NCBI GenBank assembly: GCA_020152595.1
Contig: JAIGNY010000148.1
Span: 62,001-126,000 of the forward strand
DNA: 64,000 nt
Direction: 5' to 3'
Origin: Chiridota heheva
Taxonomy: Eukaryota > Echinodermata > Holothuroidea > Apodida > Chiridotidae
In this document: positions 32,411-42,838 of the stretch, one piece after another
Position numbering within the stretch: position 1 is the first letter of the stretch
Layout: every line of letters starts with the position of its first letter
Made by a program: the position numbers and the translations under genes
The notes under the pieces: model-generated
The model's database searches: none
What the model saw: only the letters and a program-made list of their open reading frames with translations
Told to the model about the DNA's origin: nothing

Positions 32411-33938
32411 GGCTTCTTTATCTTTAGAAACTTGTTTTGTTAAAGTTTTAAACATTTTTTTCTGGACCAAGACTTTAATATTCGGAATATAAATATCTGA
32501 GTAAATTGATGTTGTTAATTTGTTGTGCATTCTCCCATACTTTTTCGAGTGCGATTTGTACATATTTTTCCATAATTTCACAGTCCTAACAAGTTGCCGT
32601 TTGTTGCAATAAACATTGCGCAGCTTTTTCTGTCTCATCTAAGGAATTGCATTTTTTGAGGTTGGAAAACAGTTTTGCTAACCTTTTTTAACTTGACATG
32701 CTTTCGAAATATTCCATGGATCAATTATATGGCAAAAATGTTTGCTTAGAATTGTTGGTTGTACATATACCTATTTCACCGAGATTGAATTTACATACAC
32801 AAATATAGGTTACAAAATGTTTGAATTAAAAATAACAGAAGAGAAAAAAACGTACAAGCAATATTGCACTAGCGACTAAAAATAATCTGCACATTGAAAA
32901 GGAAAACACTAAACTCGAAGGAGAGTAGAAACTTTATTTCCAGTTACGACTTGTCGTTATTATATTATGAATGAATTTAATCATTTCGATGTGATGTTCT
33001 AATATTCCGATCTGTATAATCCGATGTGATGTTCACATACAATTGATGTAGGCCCTAATAATACTTCTATATGATGTTTCAAACTCCAATTGCGCTTCTG
33101 ATATTGTAGACATTTTCACTCAATTCAGACCTTTTATTGATTACTTAACTGAACGGGCACGGCAATATGTTGATGTTATAATAACGACACTGTTATAACG
33201 ACGCTATTATAATTTGTTTCGCAGTGGCGATTCTTTGTGAAACTGAAGAAAATATCTCCCGATTTTGTCATTTTCAAACTCGCCTGTTAAGCGCTAGTGA
33301 AGCCGCCGGTGAAACGCCGGCAAAACGTAAAATGCCGAAAAAACTCGTTGGTGTCAAACTGCTCGCATCAGTACTGTATGTATATTTATATAATAAAGAA
33401 AAAAGGAAACAAATAATTTTAAAAAATAAATAAGTGAAAACATATATTTTTCTGTCATAAATTTTCAATAGTGGTAGGTGGGCGACATAAAAATTGCATC
33501 AGAACCCGTCCACCAAGTGAAATAAAAAATGACCGCAAAAGTGTCCCAGAACCAGTGGAATCAAAAATGACCGCAAAAGTGTCCCACAACCAGTGGAAAC
33601 AAAAACGACTGCATAAGTGTTCCAGAACCAGCCTTTAGTATACTACTACTGCAGTGCCATCTGTGGCCTTATAAAAATTATGCGGCGGCACATGGGTCCA
33701 GTTCGCTGGCGTTACATTTATTAGTACGCGTATCGGTATTGTGCACCCTAGTTAAAAAAAAAATTCCAAGAGCGTACGGTTGAACTGAAAGTAGTGTACA
33801 ATATTGGCTTACATTTTTACCCATTTTCAATAATTTCAGGATTACCGGCATATTTTAATTACTTACAAGATTAACAGTAATAACAGGAAAATTTAAATAT
33901 ATATTTTTGGTGGGTCGCAAGTACAGTAATTACACTAT
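32411..33938. other. Non-coding DNA with a short triple repeat
   Basis: No recognisable gene. A ~44-bp unit containing AAATGACCGCAAAAGTGTCC is repeated three times at 33,510-33,635. A short ORF at 33,224-33,433 has no domain signature. Confidence 0.45.
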
Positions 33939-34539
33939 CGCCCGCAATAAATTGGTCGTGGCAACGTGAAATATCGTGACGCCACGTTAGTCACGTTAGA
34001 AAAAATTGACAAAAAAACATACCCCAAAAGCCTGAGCATGACAATTCACGGTAACCACATATGCCACGCAACAATGATTTGCATAATATTCATCGTGGGT
34101 GGTCATGGTGGCATGAAAAATGATGAAAGGTTAGGTCGAAAATCATAACATTGGCAGTAACTTTAATATTACCGACGACGAGGCGTTGGAGTTTTGCAAG
34201 ATTTGTTGCATGCAAATATTTTAAACCTTCCGATCAATAGCGTGTGAAATACACAATGGTCCAAGTCATTACTTGCCTTTTTAACTTGAAGCTTATTTTC
34301 ATGAACTTTTAAGTACATTATTTCCTTAAATATTTGTCATTCTTTTTCTGAATTTTGCTATGAATGTGCCTTTAGTTTTTCTCTGAATATTAATCTCTGG
34401 AAAGAATGTTTAGATAACTAGAACAATTTTATTTCATGTAGCCTATTTTCAAACACGGCACACGCAACGGCTGTTAACTAAAACGCTATCACATGATGAA
34501 TTGCGAGACTGAAATATTTGATTTTGCCATAGCGTTTGT

Positions 34540-35715
34540 TTGTTTGTTTGATGAGGTCTTAACGGCACCACGACAACGAAGGTCAAATTGTGCCTGAGAG
34601 GTCAGATCATTTTAGAGGTAGTAAGGAAAGAGACCAGGGGAAGAATGAGAGAAATTCAAGAACAAAAGCCAGAAAGCTGTGATCGAGAGAGGAGGTGCAT
34701 GGGTAAAACTAAAAACAGAGTAGAGAGGGGGTGGAAGAGGAGGATTAAATATGGTTGTAGAGAAATGCATGCTGAAGGAAGGAGACTATTTTATCTGGAG
34801 GATTTTTTTGGAAGAACTCAGCAATTGAGTTGTGGGGAGCGAGAGAAGCTCTGGGAAGGTTGTACAGGGGGCAAGCAAGGAGAACGTGTTGGATTGTAAG
34901 GATGCAGTGGCAATTGTTACAGAGGGGTTGGGGGGAACCAATAAGGAGGTGGGAGTGAGTGAGGTGGGTGTGACCAATTCTAAGACGGGTAATATGAACG
35001 TTGTCAATACGAGAAAGGTTGTTGATGGTGGATTTGATCGGGATTGTGGGCTGGATAACATGGAGATTGTTATCAATTTGGAAGTTCCATAAGGTTTGCC
35101 AGCGGTCACGAACAAGAGAAGCGATAAGCGGTTTGATGTCAGAGAGGGTTTTGGGAAAAGGGGAAGGGAGGAGGTTAAGGGCAAGCTTAGCGGCTGTATC
35201 AGCCCTGTCATTGCCAGGGATGCCAACATGGCTGGGTATCCAGAAAAAAAGAACACTTTTCCTGCAGAGGGTGGGAGAAAAGAGTTTCCGGAGGAGGAGG
35301 TGGCAGGTGAGGTTATCCCATTTAAGATTGAGTAATGAAGTAAGAACAGCCTTTGAGTCAGAGAAAATGGCAAAGTGACTAAGAGGAGAGTACTCAATAA
35401 AGTTGAGGGCGAGGAGAATGGCCTTAGCCTCGGCTGAAAAGATGGATGAGTGGTCAGGAAGTCTGCTACTGAGGGTGATGTCTTGGATGATGGCAGCAGC
35501 AGCTGTCTTGTTGCCTTCCTTGGAGCCATCAGTATAGATAGAGGTGTAATTTGAGAGTTGGTCTTTGATTTGGTTGTGGAGATTGATGAAGAGATTAGGG
35601 TGAGTTTGAGTTTTGTTATAAGTGGAGAGGTCTAGGTGGACAGAAGGAAGGGGGGTGGCCCAAGGCGGAAAAGTGGGCCAGGAATAGGTGCCGAGAGTGG
35701 CGGGGTTGATGCCAA
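34540..35715 (-). mobile_element. I-like LINE 3' half with intact RNase H domain
   Basis: A long minus-strand ORF (35,875-34,745; LINE-derived from about 35,715) encodes an RNase H domain with all acidic landmarks: YTDGSKEG (about 35,535-35,512), FSAEAKAILLAL, FSDSKAVLTSL and PSHVGIPGNDRADTAAK. A C-terminal zinc knuckle CNNCHCILTIQHVLLAC (C-x2-C-x7-H-x4-C) follows. RNase H plus this knuckle places it in the I/R1/LOA-type LINE group. The 3' end is a (CAAA)n tail seen as GTTTGTTTGTTTG at 34,538-34,550. The 5' end is truncated before the RT. The open frame implies a fairly recent insertion. Confidence 0.85.
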
Positions 35716-35989
35716 GTTGATGGCGGCTTACGGACATCTTCCTGCACGCTCTAGACAGCATATTCCATAGGTATACATTATATTTGTTTGTCCTTGTGCC
35801 AATGAAAGTGAGAAAAAAAAATAAGAAAAAATAATTGTTAATAATAATATAATAATACTGAAAATTTTGGCCCATGGTTTAAATTTTGAAGGTGACCTAC
35901 ATAGTGTTCACGGAAATATAAATTCCAAACCCGATCTATTTTGAGAGTAACAAAAAATATAAACTTACTCATTTAGTAGAATTCCAAAC

Positions 35990-37960
35990 TGAAATGCACA
36001 ACCTTATTCACAATGTAATCCGAATACTGGTTATTTTGAACTTAAATGTACTTCCATTTTTATGTTTCACAAGCTAAATATAATCCACAATAAATTACAC
36101 CTTTTATAAGTTTTAAATCAAGCTTTTCAAATCCAAGACAGAAAATAAATAAAATAAAAAACAGGTCAATGTTTCACGAAGCTCCACAATATTTTGCTGA
36201 AAACAGTAGCCACAAAAATATGATTATGAATAACTTTTCTTAAGAACCGTCGGCACTGATTTGCGCCCACCGTTAACGGTTTGTGAATTGTATGTTCACA
36301 CCCTTACTGAATGCAAGTACTCTACTGCAGAAAGTGCCTGGTATTCAAGGGATGCACCTCCCAGATCGAGTTGTCCCCAAACAAAAGTTCTTGTAATTGG
36401 GCCGTAACTCTAAATGATCACGTGCACACGTAAGAATTTTGTTCTTTCAAGTGCCTGTTTTATCAAGCGCGTATGTTTTTTTTATTTACGACCTAACATC
36501 GAACATCTGGAAACATTCAGTAATTTAGGCCATTTGTTGAAAAATAACCTTTTTAATTGACACCTAATGTAAGCATACCACTAAGCACAGCAGGTGGTGG
36601 AGTTGGAAGGGGGGAAAAACATGCAGCACCTTTTATTGTCGGGAGAGGTGTTATGGCAACAAAGAGCTTCTTATTTAGCCGGTGTGTGTGTATGTGCGTG
36701 TGTGAGGGGGGGGGGCACACTGCATTTTTATGCTGTGGCAGAAAATGGGCAAAGGAATGACAATATTTTTTTCAAAACAATTTCATACCTTTCATTTAAC
36801 GGGACTAATAATTAAATCTAATATGTCCCACTGGCCTAAATGTCCCACTTTATGTCCCACTGGCGGGCGTAATATGTCTCAATAATTAAATATGTCCCAC
36901 TGGCGGGCGTAATATGTCCCACTGGCGGGCGTAATATGTCCTCACTGGCGGGCCTAATATGTCCCACTGGCGGGCGTAATATGTCCCACTGGCGGGCGTA
37001 ATATGTCCCACTGGCGGGCGTAATAAGGCAATCAACAAAAAATAGTGTTTTATTCCCCCTCACATCATAAGACTACTATCACATTTTTACAAAAGATGTT
37101 GTAGTACTATTTGGTAGAGGGTGGGCAAAGCAGTTGTTAGACAAAGTATGAACCTGTAAGTCACATCACATGCCCCGCCCCTGATATGTCATTATGCCAA
37201 CATACATAAAATTGAATTAAGAATTAACCCGGGCGCCTCCTCTCTCCCTTTGAGAATTGCCTCCAGGGAGTTGGTATTCTAAACTGATATCTTTTAGGAC
37301 ATCCACGTAAAATGTCGACTTTATTCACAATGTATTAATCCAAGCAACAGTTATAAATATCATTTTGATTTTAGTGCCAAGCGAAAACATAATCCCTAAT
37401 AATTACACATTACACATTCTAAATTAAGCTTGATTGAACTTGAAGTCCAAGAAAAAGAAGAGGTAATGAACAGTTCCGAAAAATGCTCTAGGACCACAAT
37501 AATCCCTGCAGAAAAAAATAAATATACTAAAAGTCAAAAATAAATTAAAATACATGTAGATTCGTAATAAATTATCAATCCGCGCTCTTTTGCGAGCACC
37601 GGCTTAGATTTAGGACCAATAGCAGTTGGCTTCCTTTTTCCCACAATACGGCCACCCGAGTTGAATTCAACTCAATTAAATCTGCTGCAGGAAGTACCTG
37701 GGGATCAGGGGGAGGGGAGAGGCTCCTAACTCTAGTTGGAGTGTCCAAAATAACTTAAAATATTAACGCCAATGATTGCTGTAATTAGGCCAAAAATCTT
37801 ATTTCATTATTACGCAATTCTGTTTTTCTTATCAAGTGCTGCATCAAACATTCCGAGAAAAAAAAAATGGTCTATGCAAATAGTATTGTTTTGATTTACG
37901 ACCTGGCATCGGAAAGTCTAGAGACATTCAGTAATCTAGGCCGTTTGTTGAAAATTTTGT
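35990..37960. repeat. Diverged direct duplication (35,990-36,550 vs 37,305-37,960)
   Basis: Paired landmarks in the same order: TTATTCACAATGTA (36,004/37,321), CTGCAGRAAGTRCCTGG (36,323/37,685) and ATTTACGACCTRRCATCGRA then ACATTCAGTAATYTAGGCC and GTTTGTTGAAAA (36,483-36,541/37,892-37,953). Spacing is about 1.3-1.4 kb. The 22-bp minisatellite lies between the copies. Confidence 0.65.
36837..37027. repeat. 22-bp minisatellite (AATATGTCCCACTGGCGGGCGT)n
   Basis: About eight units of TATGTCCCACTGGCGGGCGT plus AA, with a few interrupted by TAATTAA or single-base changes. It sits between the two arms of the diverged direct duplication. Confidence 0.9.
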
Positions 37961-38053
37961 GTTTGCTTTACACCATAATGTAAACAATTCAATTGAGCAT
38001 AACAAGTCCATGGTAAAAATGGGACTAGGACTGATATCCGAACATGTAGCTTT

Positions 38054-38400
38054 TGAGGGAAGGGAGGGAGGGGAGGGGAGGAGGGGGGAGGAGGGGAGGG
38101 GAGGGTGGGGAGGGGAGGTTGGTGGGAGGGTGATGGAGGGGAGGGTGATGGAGGGGAGGGTGATGGAGGGAAGGGTGGGAGGGGAGGGGTGGTGAAGGAA
38201 GGGTGGGAAGGGGAGGGTGGGGAGGGGAGGGTGGGGGGGTGGAGGAGGGGAAGGGTTGGAAGAGGGTTGGAAGAGGGGAGGGTGGGGGAGAGGAGGGGGA
38301 GGGGAGGGTTGGAGTGGAGGGTGGGGAGGGGTGGGGTGAAAGAGGGGGTGGGGGAGGGAGTGGGTGGGGGAGGGGGAGGGGTTGGGGAGGGGGGAGTACA
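38054..38400. repeat. G-rich purine tract with G-quadruplex potential
   Basis: About 345 bp of GGGAGGGGAGGGTGG-type sequence on the plus strand, including three GGTGATGGAGGGGAG sub-repeats at 38,128-38,170, ending in (AT)n at 38,401-38,419. Very many closely spaced runs of at least three G. The overlapping Gly-rich and Pro-rich ORFs on both strands are compositional artefacts. Confidence 0.85.
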
Positions 38401-38419
38401 AATATATATATATATATAA

Positions 38420-39584
38420 AGTCCCCAGCGTGTGTGCATGTGCGGCATATATTGAAAACAAATCAGAACCAAAAAAAATAAAATAAACTTGTCATGACAA
38501 ACAGCATACTTTATATATTAAGATAGTTTTTTTTAGTGTTCAATTGAGTTGGGCCCTTATTTATTGTCACATTTATGAAAGAAATTAAAGCTTAATGTGG
38601 ACGTTATTTTTATATTGAATAATGTGGACAAATATATTTTGTCTTTCAAACTATTTTGTTTGGAAGAAGAAAAAAAAAGTTGAGGCCTATATCTAAATTA
38701 AATAAGTAGTGAATGGACGTGTGGGAAACGTCCGCAACATCATGCGGGGTGCTACATTGAAAGGACCACGTGTCTTTAAGCCCAGGCGCCGACTAGTTTA
38801 TTTCACCTTTTTATATATTCGGGATGAATCTGAACATTTACTATTGACGTTTAACAGTTCCAGAACTTTAAGGTCATTCACGAAGAATTTTAAACTCGGA
38901 AGATCACTGCAATTGTTATTTAATATTCGGGATAATGTTTCGTTTTTTCTTTATTTGAACGTCTGGTCAAGTGGTATCAGAAGCTCAAGGAATTAGGTTC
39001 GGCTGCAAGGACATTGAAATAAAACACAAAATTTGAACAGTGTCATTTCGTTTATTTCGTACCCTTCTTGGTTTTTATCTCTTTAAGTCGCTAGTTTTCT
39101 GAAAAACAAAAAATCCAAACCCGCTCTAGTCGATAGTAGAAACTGATTTTAAATATTTGACATTAAAGATTAGGTTACAAAGAAGTCTTATCTGTACCGT
39201 GTGTAAATTTCGCCTTTTTTGTGATTTATTATTCGCACAGCGAAATGGACTCGCTATATTATTATGCCGATTTTACTGATGTAAACATACACTTCTGGAA
39301 CATTTTTGCATTATAATCAAACGGTAGCACAACGAAAGTTGCAGTGCTACAGTGGGGCGATAACTTTTTTTCGTTTTTGATTAGATTATTAAATGGGTGA
39401 ATCGAATGAGCACAAACTGACAAAGTCGTTGCCCATTCCGTGATTTGTGCACTTGTTTATGTAAATGTTTCGCCCGCTACGGTGGTCATGATAGATTCAC
39501 GATAGAGTTGCATAAATCATCTTGATAATTAGCTACTGCTACGGCACAGAATTTAGAACGAAATAGTGGCTATTTGACGCTGAT
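38420..39584. other. Unassigned DNA
   Basis: No conserved domain recognised. A 95-codon ORF at 38,709-38,996 lacks any recognisable motif. Confidence 0.4.
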
Positions 39585-40213
39585 TTCTAACGTGACTAAC
39601 TTGGCGTCACGATATTTTACGTTACCACGACCAATTTATTGCGGGCAGTACTGTACAGTGTAACCAGTGACGTGCAAATAGACGGTGTAGTCACGTACTA
39701 AGGCCCTAATGTTAATATTTAAGTTACTCATTCAAGTTATTAGTTAACATAACAGACTTTAGGCCTAACGTTAATTATTGAGGTCGGACATCCGGGAATG
39801 TTGTGCTGCACGGCGACGTAACAATTTTTTTTTGACGATCTCGAACTTCAGCAAAAGGGGAAAACAAACAGTCAGTGATCATTGCAGTCAATGGGAGGAA
39901 AAGCTATTTTTTTGTCATTTTACTTGGTAGAATTTATTTTTCTTAACAAATGTTGTGTATTAGACAGTAGTTTCCCATATATATAAGTACCTTTAATTTT
40001 CGCTGACTGGCTAAGGCGACACGAGTATTCAAAACAAAATTCCTATTAACTGTAATAACAAAATTTCCCCTTCAACTTGGCAAAACCGTATTGAACCCGT
40101 ACACGCTTACGTCGAAGCGACCCCCTCAATTACTAACGAGTAACGTTACTAGGCCTACTACGCCTACTACTTAGTACTACTAGCCTAGCCTAAGTTTAAA
40201 GTTCTAACCTGAG

Positions 40214-40783
40214 GGGCTGTTATACCCACAGGTGTTCCTAACGTTATGGCAACCTGTATGCTTACACTATTTATATATATATAAAGAAAGTAGGTTTACA
40301 AAAAAAAGTTCAATTAAACTTTTTTACTCCACTCACATTTGCTGAGACTCCTTCTTCGTGTACTGGTGCTATTTTTAGTTTTCTCCGATTAAATGTACAA
40401 CGATAAATTTTCTACCAAATTACCGTCAAGACAATCTATCCGTCAAACAATTTGCTGCAAACTATAAGAACCTTGCGATAGCGTCATGAAGAAGCAGCGC
40501 TGACGTCATCGCAACGTTTCTTATAGTTTGCAGCAAATTGTTTGCGGATAGATTATCTTGACGGTAATTTGGTAGAAAATTTATCGTTTGTACATCTAAT
40601 CGGAGAAAAACTAACAAATACCGTAGCTTATACACCAGTATACAAAGAAGGAGTCTCCAGCAAATGTGAGTAGAGTAAAAAAGTTTAATTAAGAAGATTC
40701 GAGTGGTCAAAAATAAGTCCTACCTTTCTTTTTTTTAGTGTAACGGTTCGATAGGTGTTCGTAACGTTCGCGTTATATATATA

Positions 40784-40849
<66 letters not shown>

Positions 40850-40905
40850 TAAGTATAGGTTGCCATAACGTTAGGAACACCTGTGGTTTTACCGCTGTAG
40901 GCCTA
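40214..40905. repeat. Long inverted repeat (fold-back element) with TA-rich arm
   Basis: Inner arms 40,311-40,480 and about 40,500-40,690 are near-perfect reverse complements around a ~20-bp centre (GCGTCATGAAGAAGCAGCGC). Paired landmarks include CAAACAATTTGCTGCAAACT / AGTTTGCAGCAAATTGTTTG and ACCGTCAAGA/TCTTGACGGT. Outer arms also pair: CCACAGGTGTTCCTAACGTT with ATGGCAACCT (40,228-40,257), inverted at about 40,857-40,890. The right arm holds an expanded (TA)n tract at 40,790-40,845 opposite a short one at 40,271-40,281. It fits a non-autonomous fold-back or MITE-type element. Confidence 0.85.
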
Positions 40906-42660
40906 GACTACTTTTTCACAAATATGTAAAGAATTTTCCTTTCTTACCGATTAACGATATAATTCTTTGAATTCAGAAATTAGGCCAGACGTATCGTATT
41001 TCTATTCAAAAGTTTCCAAATACAAACTGAAAATTTAACTTTCCGACTTCTTTCACTTTCCAGTCTTCATTTTCGTTTTACATTTCACTTCCTTCTTCCG
41101 GTAGCATCCTTCTATTACCTGTGATCCCAAACTTTAAAAAAGAACGATTCACTGATCGCGTGTTTGGTGAAAATATAAAACAGATAGAAGTGATGTGATG
41201 AATTAAACAATGGCGTAGCCATAAGGTATTGGAAATTTTGGTTAAATTATTGGAAAATTTCATATGAGGTCACATTTGATTCGAGATCGAGTGAAATCAA
41301 TGTTGCCTGGTATAAAAAATGTGGTAACATTTCCCGAAAATTGGCCAAAACTTTCCCCAAACTATACAAAATTTTCCAAAAACTGGCCAAAATTTCCCAA
41401 AATTTGGCCAAAATTTCAATTTACCATGCACTGCAAATTACAGGGAAATTTCTTGTTTTTGATGCCCCAAAATGATTGAAAATTATTGCAAAGTTCCCAA
41501 ATGCAGAAGCAATTTTGGGGCATGAAAAACAAGAAATATTCGGACCATGGCTTCACTTATGAACCTCAAAATAATTTTGCCCTTAATTTTTCCAGTTTTC
41601 AGGTGAAATTTCTCCTTTGCCTGTTTAGAAATGGTAACCCTCAACAGTAACATTTTCATCTGAGTAGATTTCAACATGAGAATTTAAAATTGTCTTTATA
41701 AATCAATTCATGTAAATCATTAATGTCTTAGGAAATTTAAAAAATAATATTAATTTGTGTTGATTTGCAGATATATTGGGGAAATTCTCGGAAAATTTTA
41801 GGAAATTTTTTCGGGCAATTTTAATTAGGTGCGCATACATGCATGTGAAAATTGCTGCGCGAAAATGAAGAAGAATATGACACTTTTTGTAAAAATAAAG
41901 GCACTACATGAATGTTCAAGGCAATTTTAAAACATACATTTTACTCGATTGGTCCTCTTGCCCCGTGTAATGGATGCAACTTCTTGTCCCCCTTTCCCTT
42001 TCCGTGCAGTGAAGGGCAAGGGACATGGGGAGGTGGCCCTTTCCCCCCATGGTGCGGCGTCCTTACCAAAACTAACATTATTGCATCTGAAGGTCAGTCG
42101 GAGGGGTTCACAGACCACGGACCCATATCCGCCAATGACTGTTGATCTTGATCCTGTTTAAACTGCTAAAAGAAACTTTCCGACAATAGATTTAAATGAA
42201 GAACTCTCTTATCAGAGGTGAGCGGCTGGAACTTTGAGCCAAGAGATATTCAAATAAAAGTCACGGTGTCGTATGAGGAATATGATGAAGTATACAGTCC
42301 GATTCGTACAACCCATCGGGAGAACAATTTTGTTCTACCGATACCACGTTACACATAACAAGAAAATACCACTTTTCTTTACATTTCTTAAAAATTCCAG
42401 AGTAAATTTTAAAGGCGCATGGTTTAAAGATAATTCATATGCCATTGTTTTCAAATCGTGAAGAAAAATTGGAACCCTTCGCAGTAGTTCAGTTTCCCGA
42501 GCCCGAAATGTATCTGATTTTTATATTATTCCTATAAGGATGTTTCAGCTAACGTTATAAGGTCACATGACTTTGTTTACTTCGCCATTTTGTAGTGGAG
42601 GAGCGCTGTCGTCTGCTGTAAACTTAATTAGATTTACATACGGTTGCATGTAGTTGTAAG
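40906..42660. other. Non-coding DNA with degenerate TTGGCCAAAATTTCCC repeats
   Basis: Bases 41,335-41,425 contain several diverged TGGCCAAAATTTCCCAAA-type units, with a related CCGAAAAATTTCC motif pattern inverted near 41,775-41,815. Short ORFs lack recognisable domains. Confidence 0.45.
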
Positions 42661-42666
42661 ATAAGT

Positions 42667-42818
42667 ATGCCGGATTCTTGCTGTGCCGTTGGTTGCACTA
42701 GTAAACGTGCGCCGGGGAATAAAAAGACGTTTTTTAGATTTCCATCTGATCCTGATCGACGTTTGAAATGGGTTTCTGCTGTACGACGCGACGGCTTTCT
42801 GAATCTAAATCTGAATCG
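42667..42818 (+). CDS. THAP-type zinc-finger exon (N-terminal part)
   Basis: The ATG at 42,667 opens MPDSCCAVGCTSKRAPGNKK, then FFRFPSDPDRRLKWVSAVRR. This matches the first half of a C2CH THAP DNA-binding domain: a C-x(2-4)-C start, an FRFP segment and the invariant tryptophan. The later C-x2-H zinc ligands are not in this frame, so another exon is required. A donor-like GTTAAGT begins at 42,819. It could be a host THAP gene exon or a remnant of a P-element-like transposase. A LINE inserted just downstream (from about 42,839) separates it from any following exon, and I did not find the second half. Confidence 0.65.
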
Positions 42819-42838
42819 GTTAAGTCGGCAAAAAACCT

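Larger units (their letters stand above)
33939..39647. repeat. Inverted-repeat pair (62 bp, ~95% identity) about 5.6 kb apart
   Basis: Bases 33,939-34,001 (CCCGCAATAAATTGGTCGTG ... GTTAGTCACGTTAGAA) recur inverted at 39,585-39,647 with about three or four mismatches. Weaker inverted similarity continues inward (ATGATTTGCATAA region at about 34,075, partner at about 39,510). Either these are the ends of a ~5.7-kb composite element, or two copies of one MITE in opposite orientation. Confidence 0.6.

Noticed and set aside
34832-35378. Plus-strand ORFs over the RNase H LINE
   Set aside because: Shadows of the minus-strand RNase H ORF, which has clear motifs.
36557-36815. Small ORFs near 36.6 kb
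   Set aside because: No domain, no splice logic, and low-complexity G-rich content.
37928-38481. Proline-rich and glycine-rich ORFs
   Set aside because: Caused by a G-rich low-complexity tract; both strands give equally long compositional ORFs.
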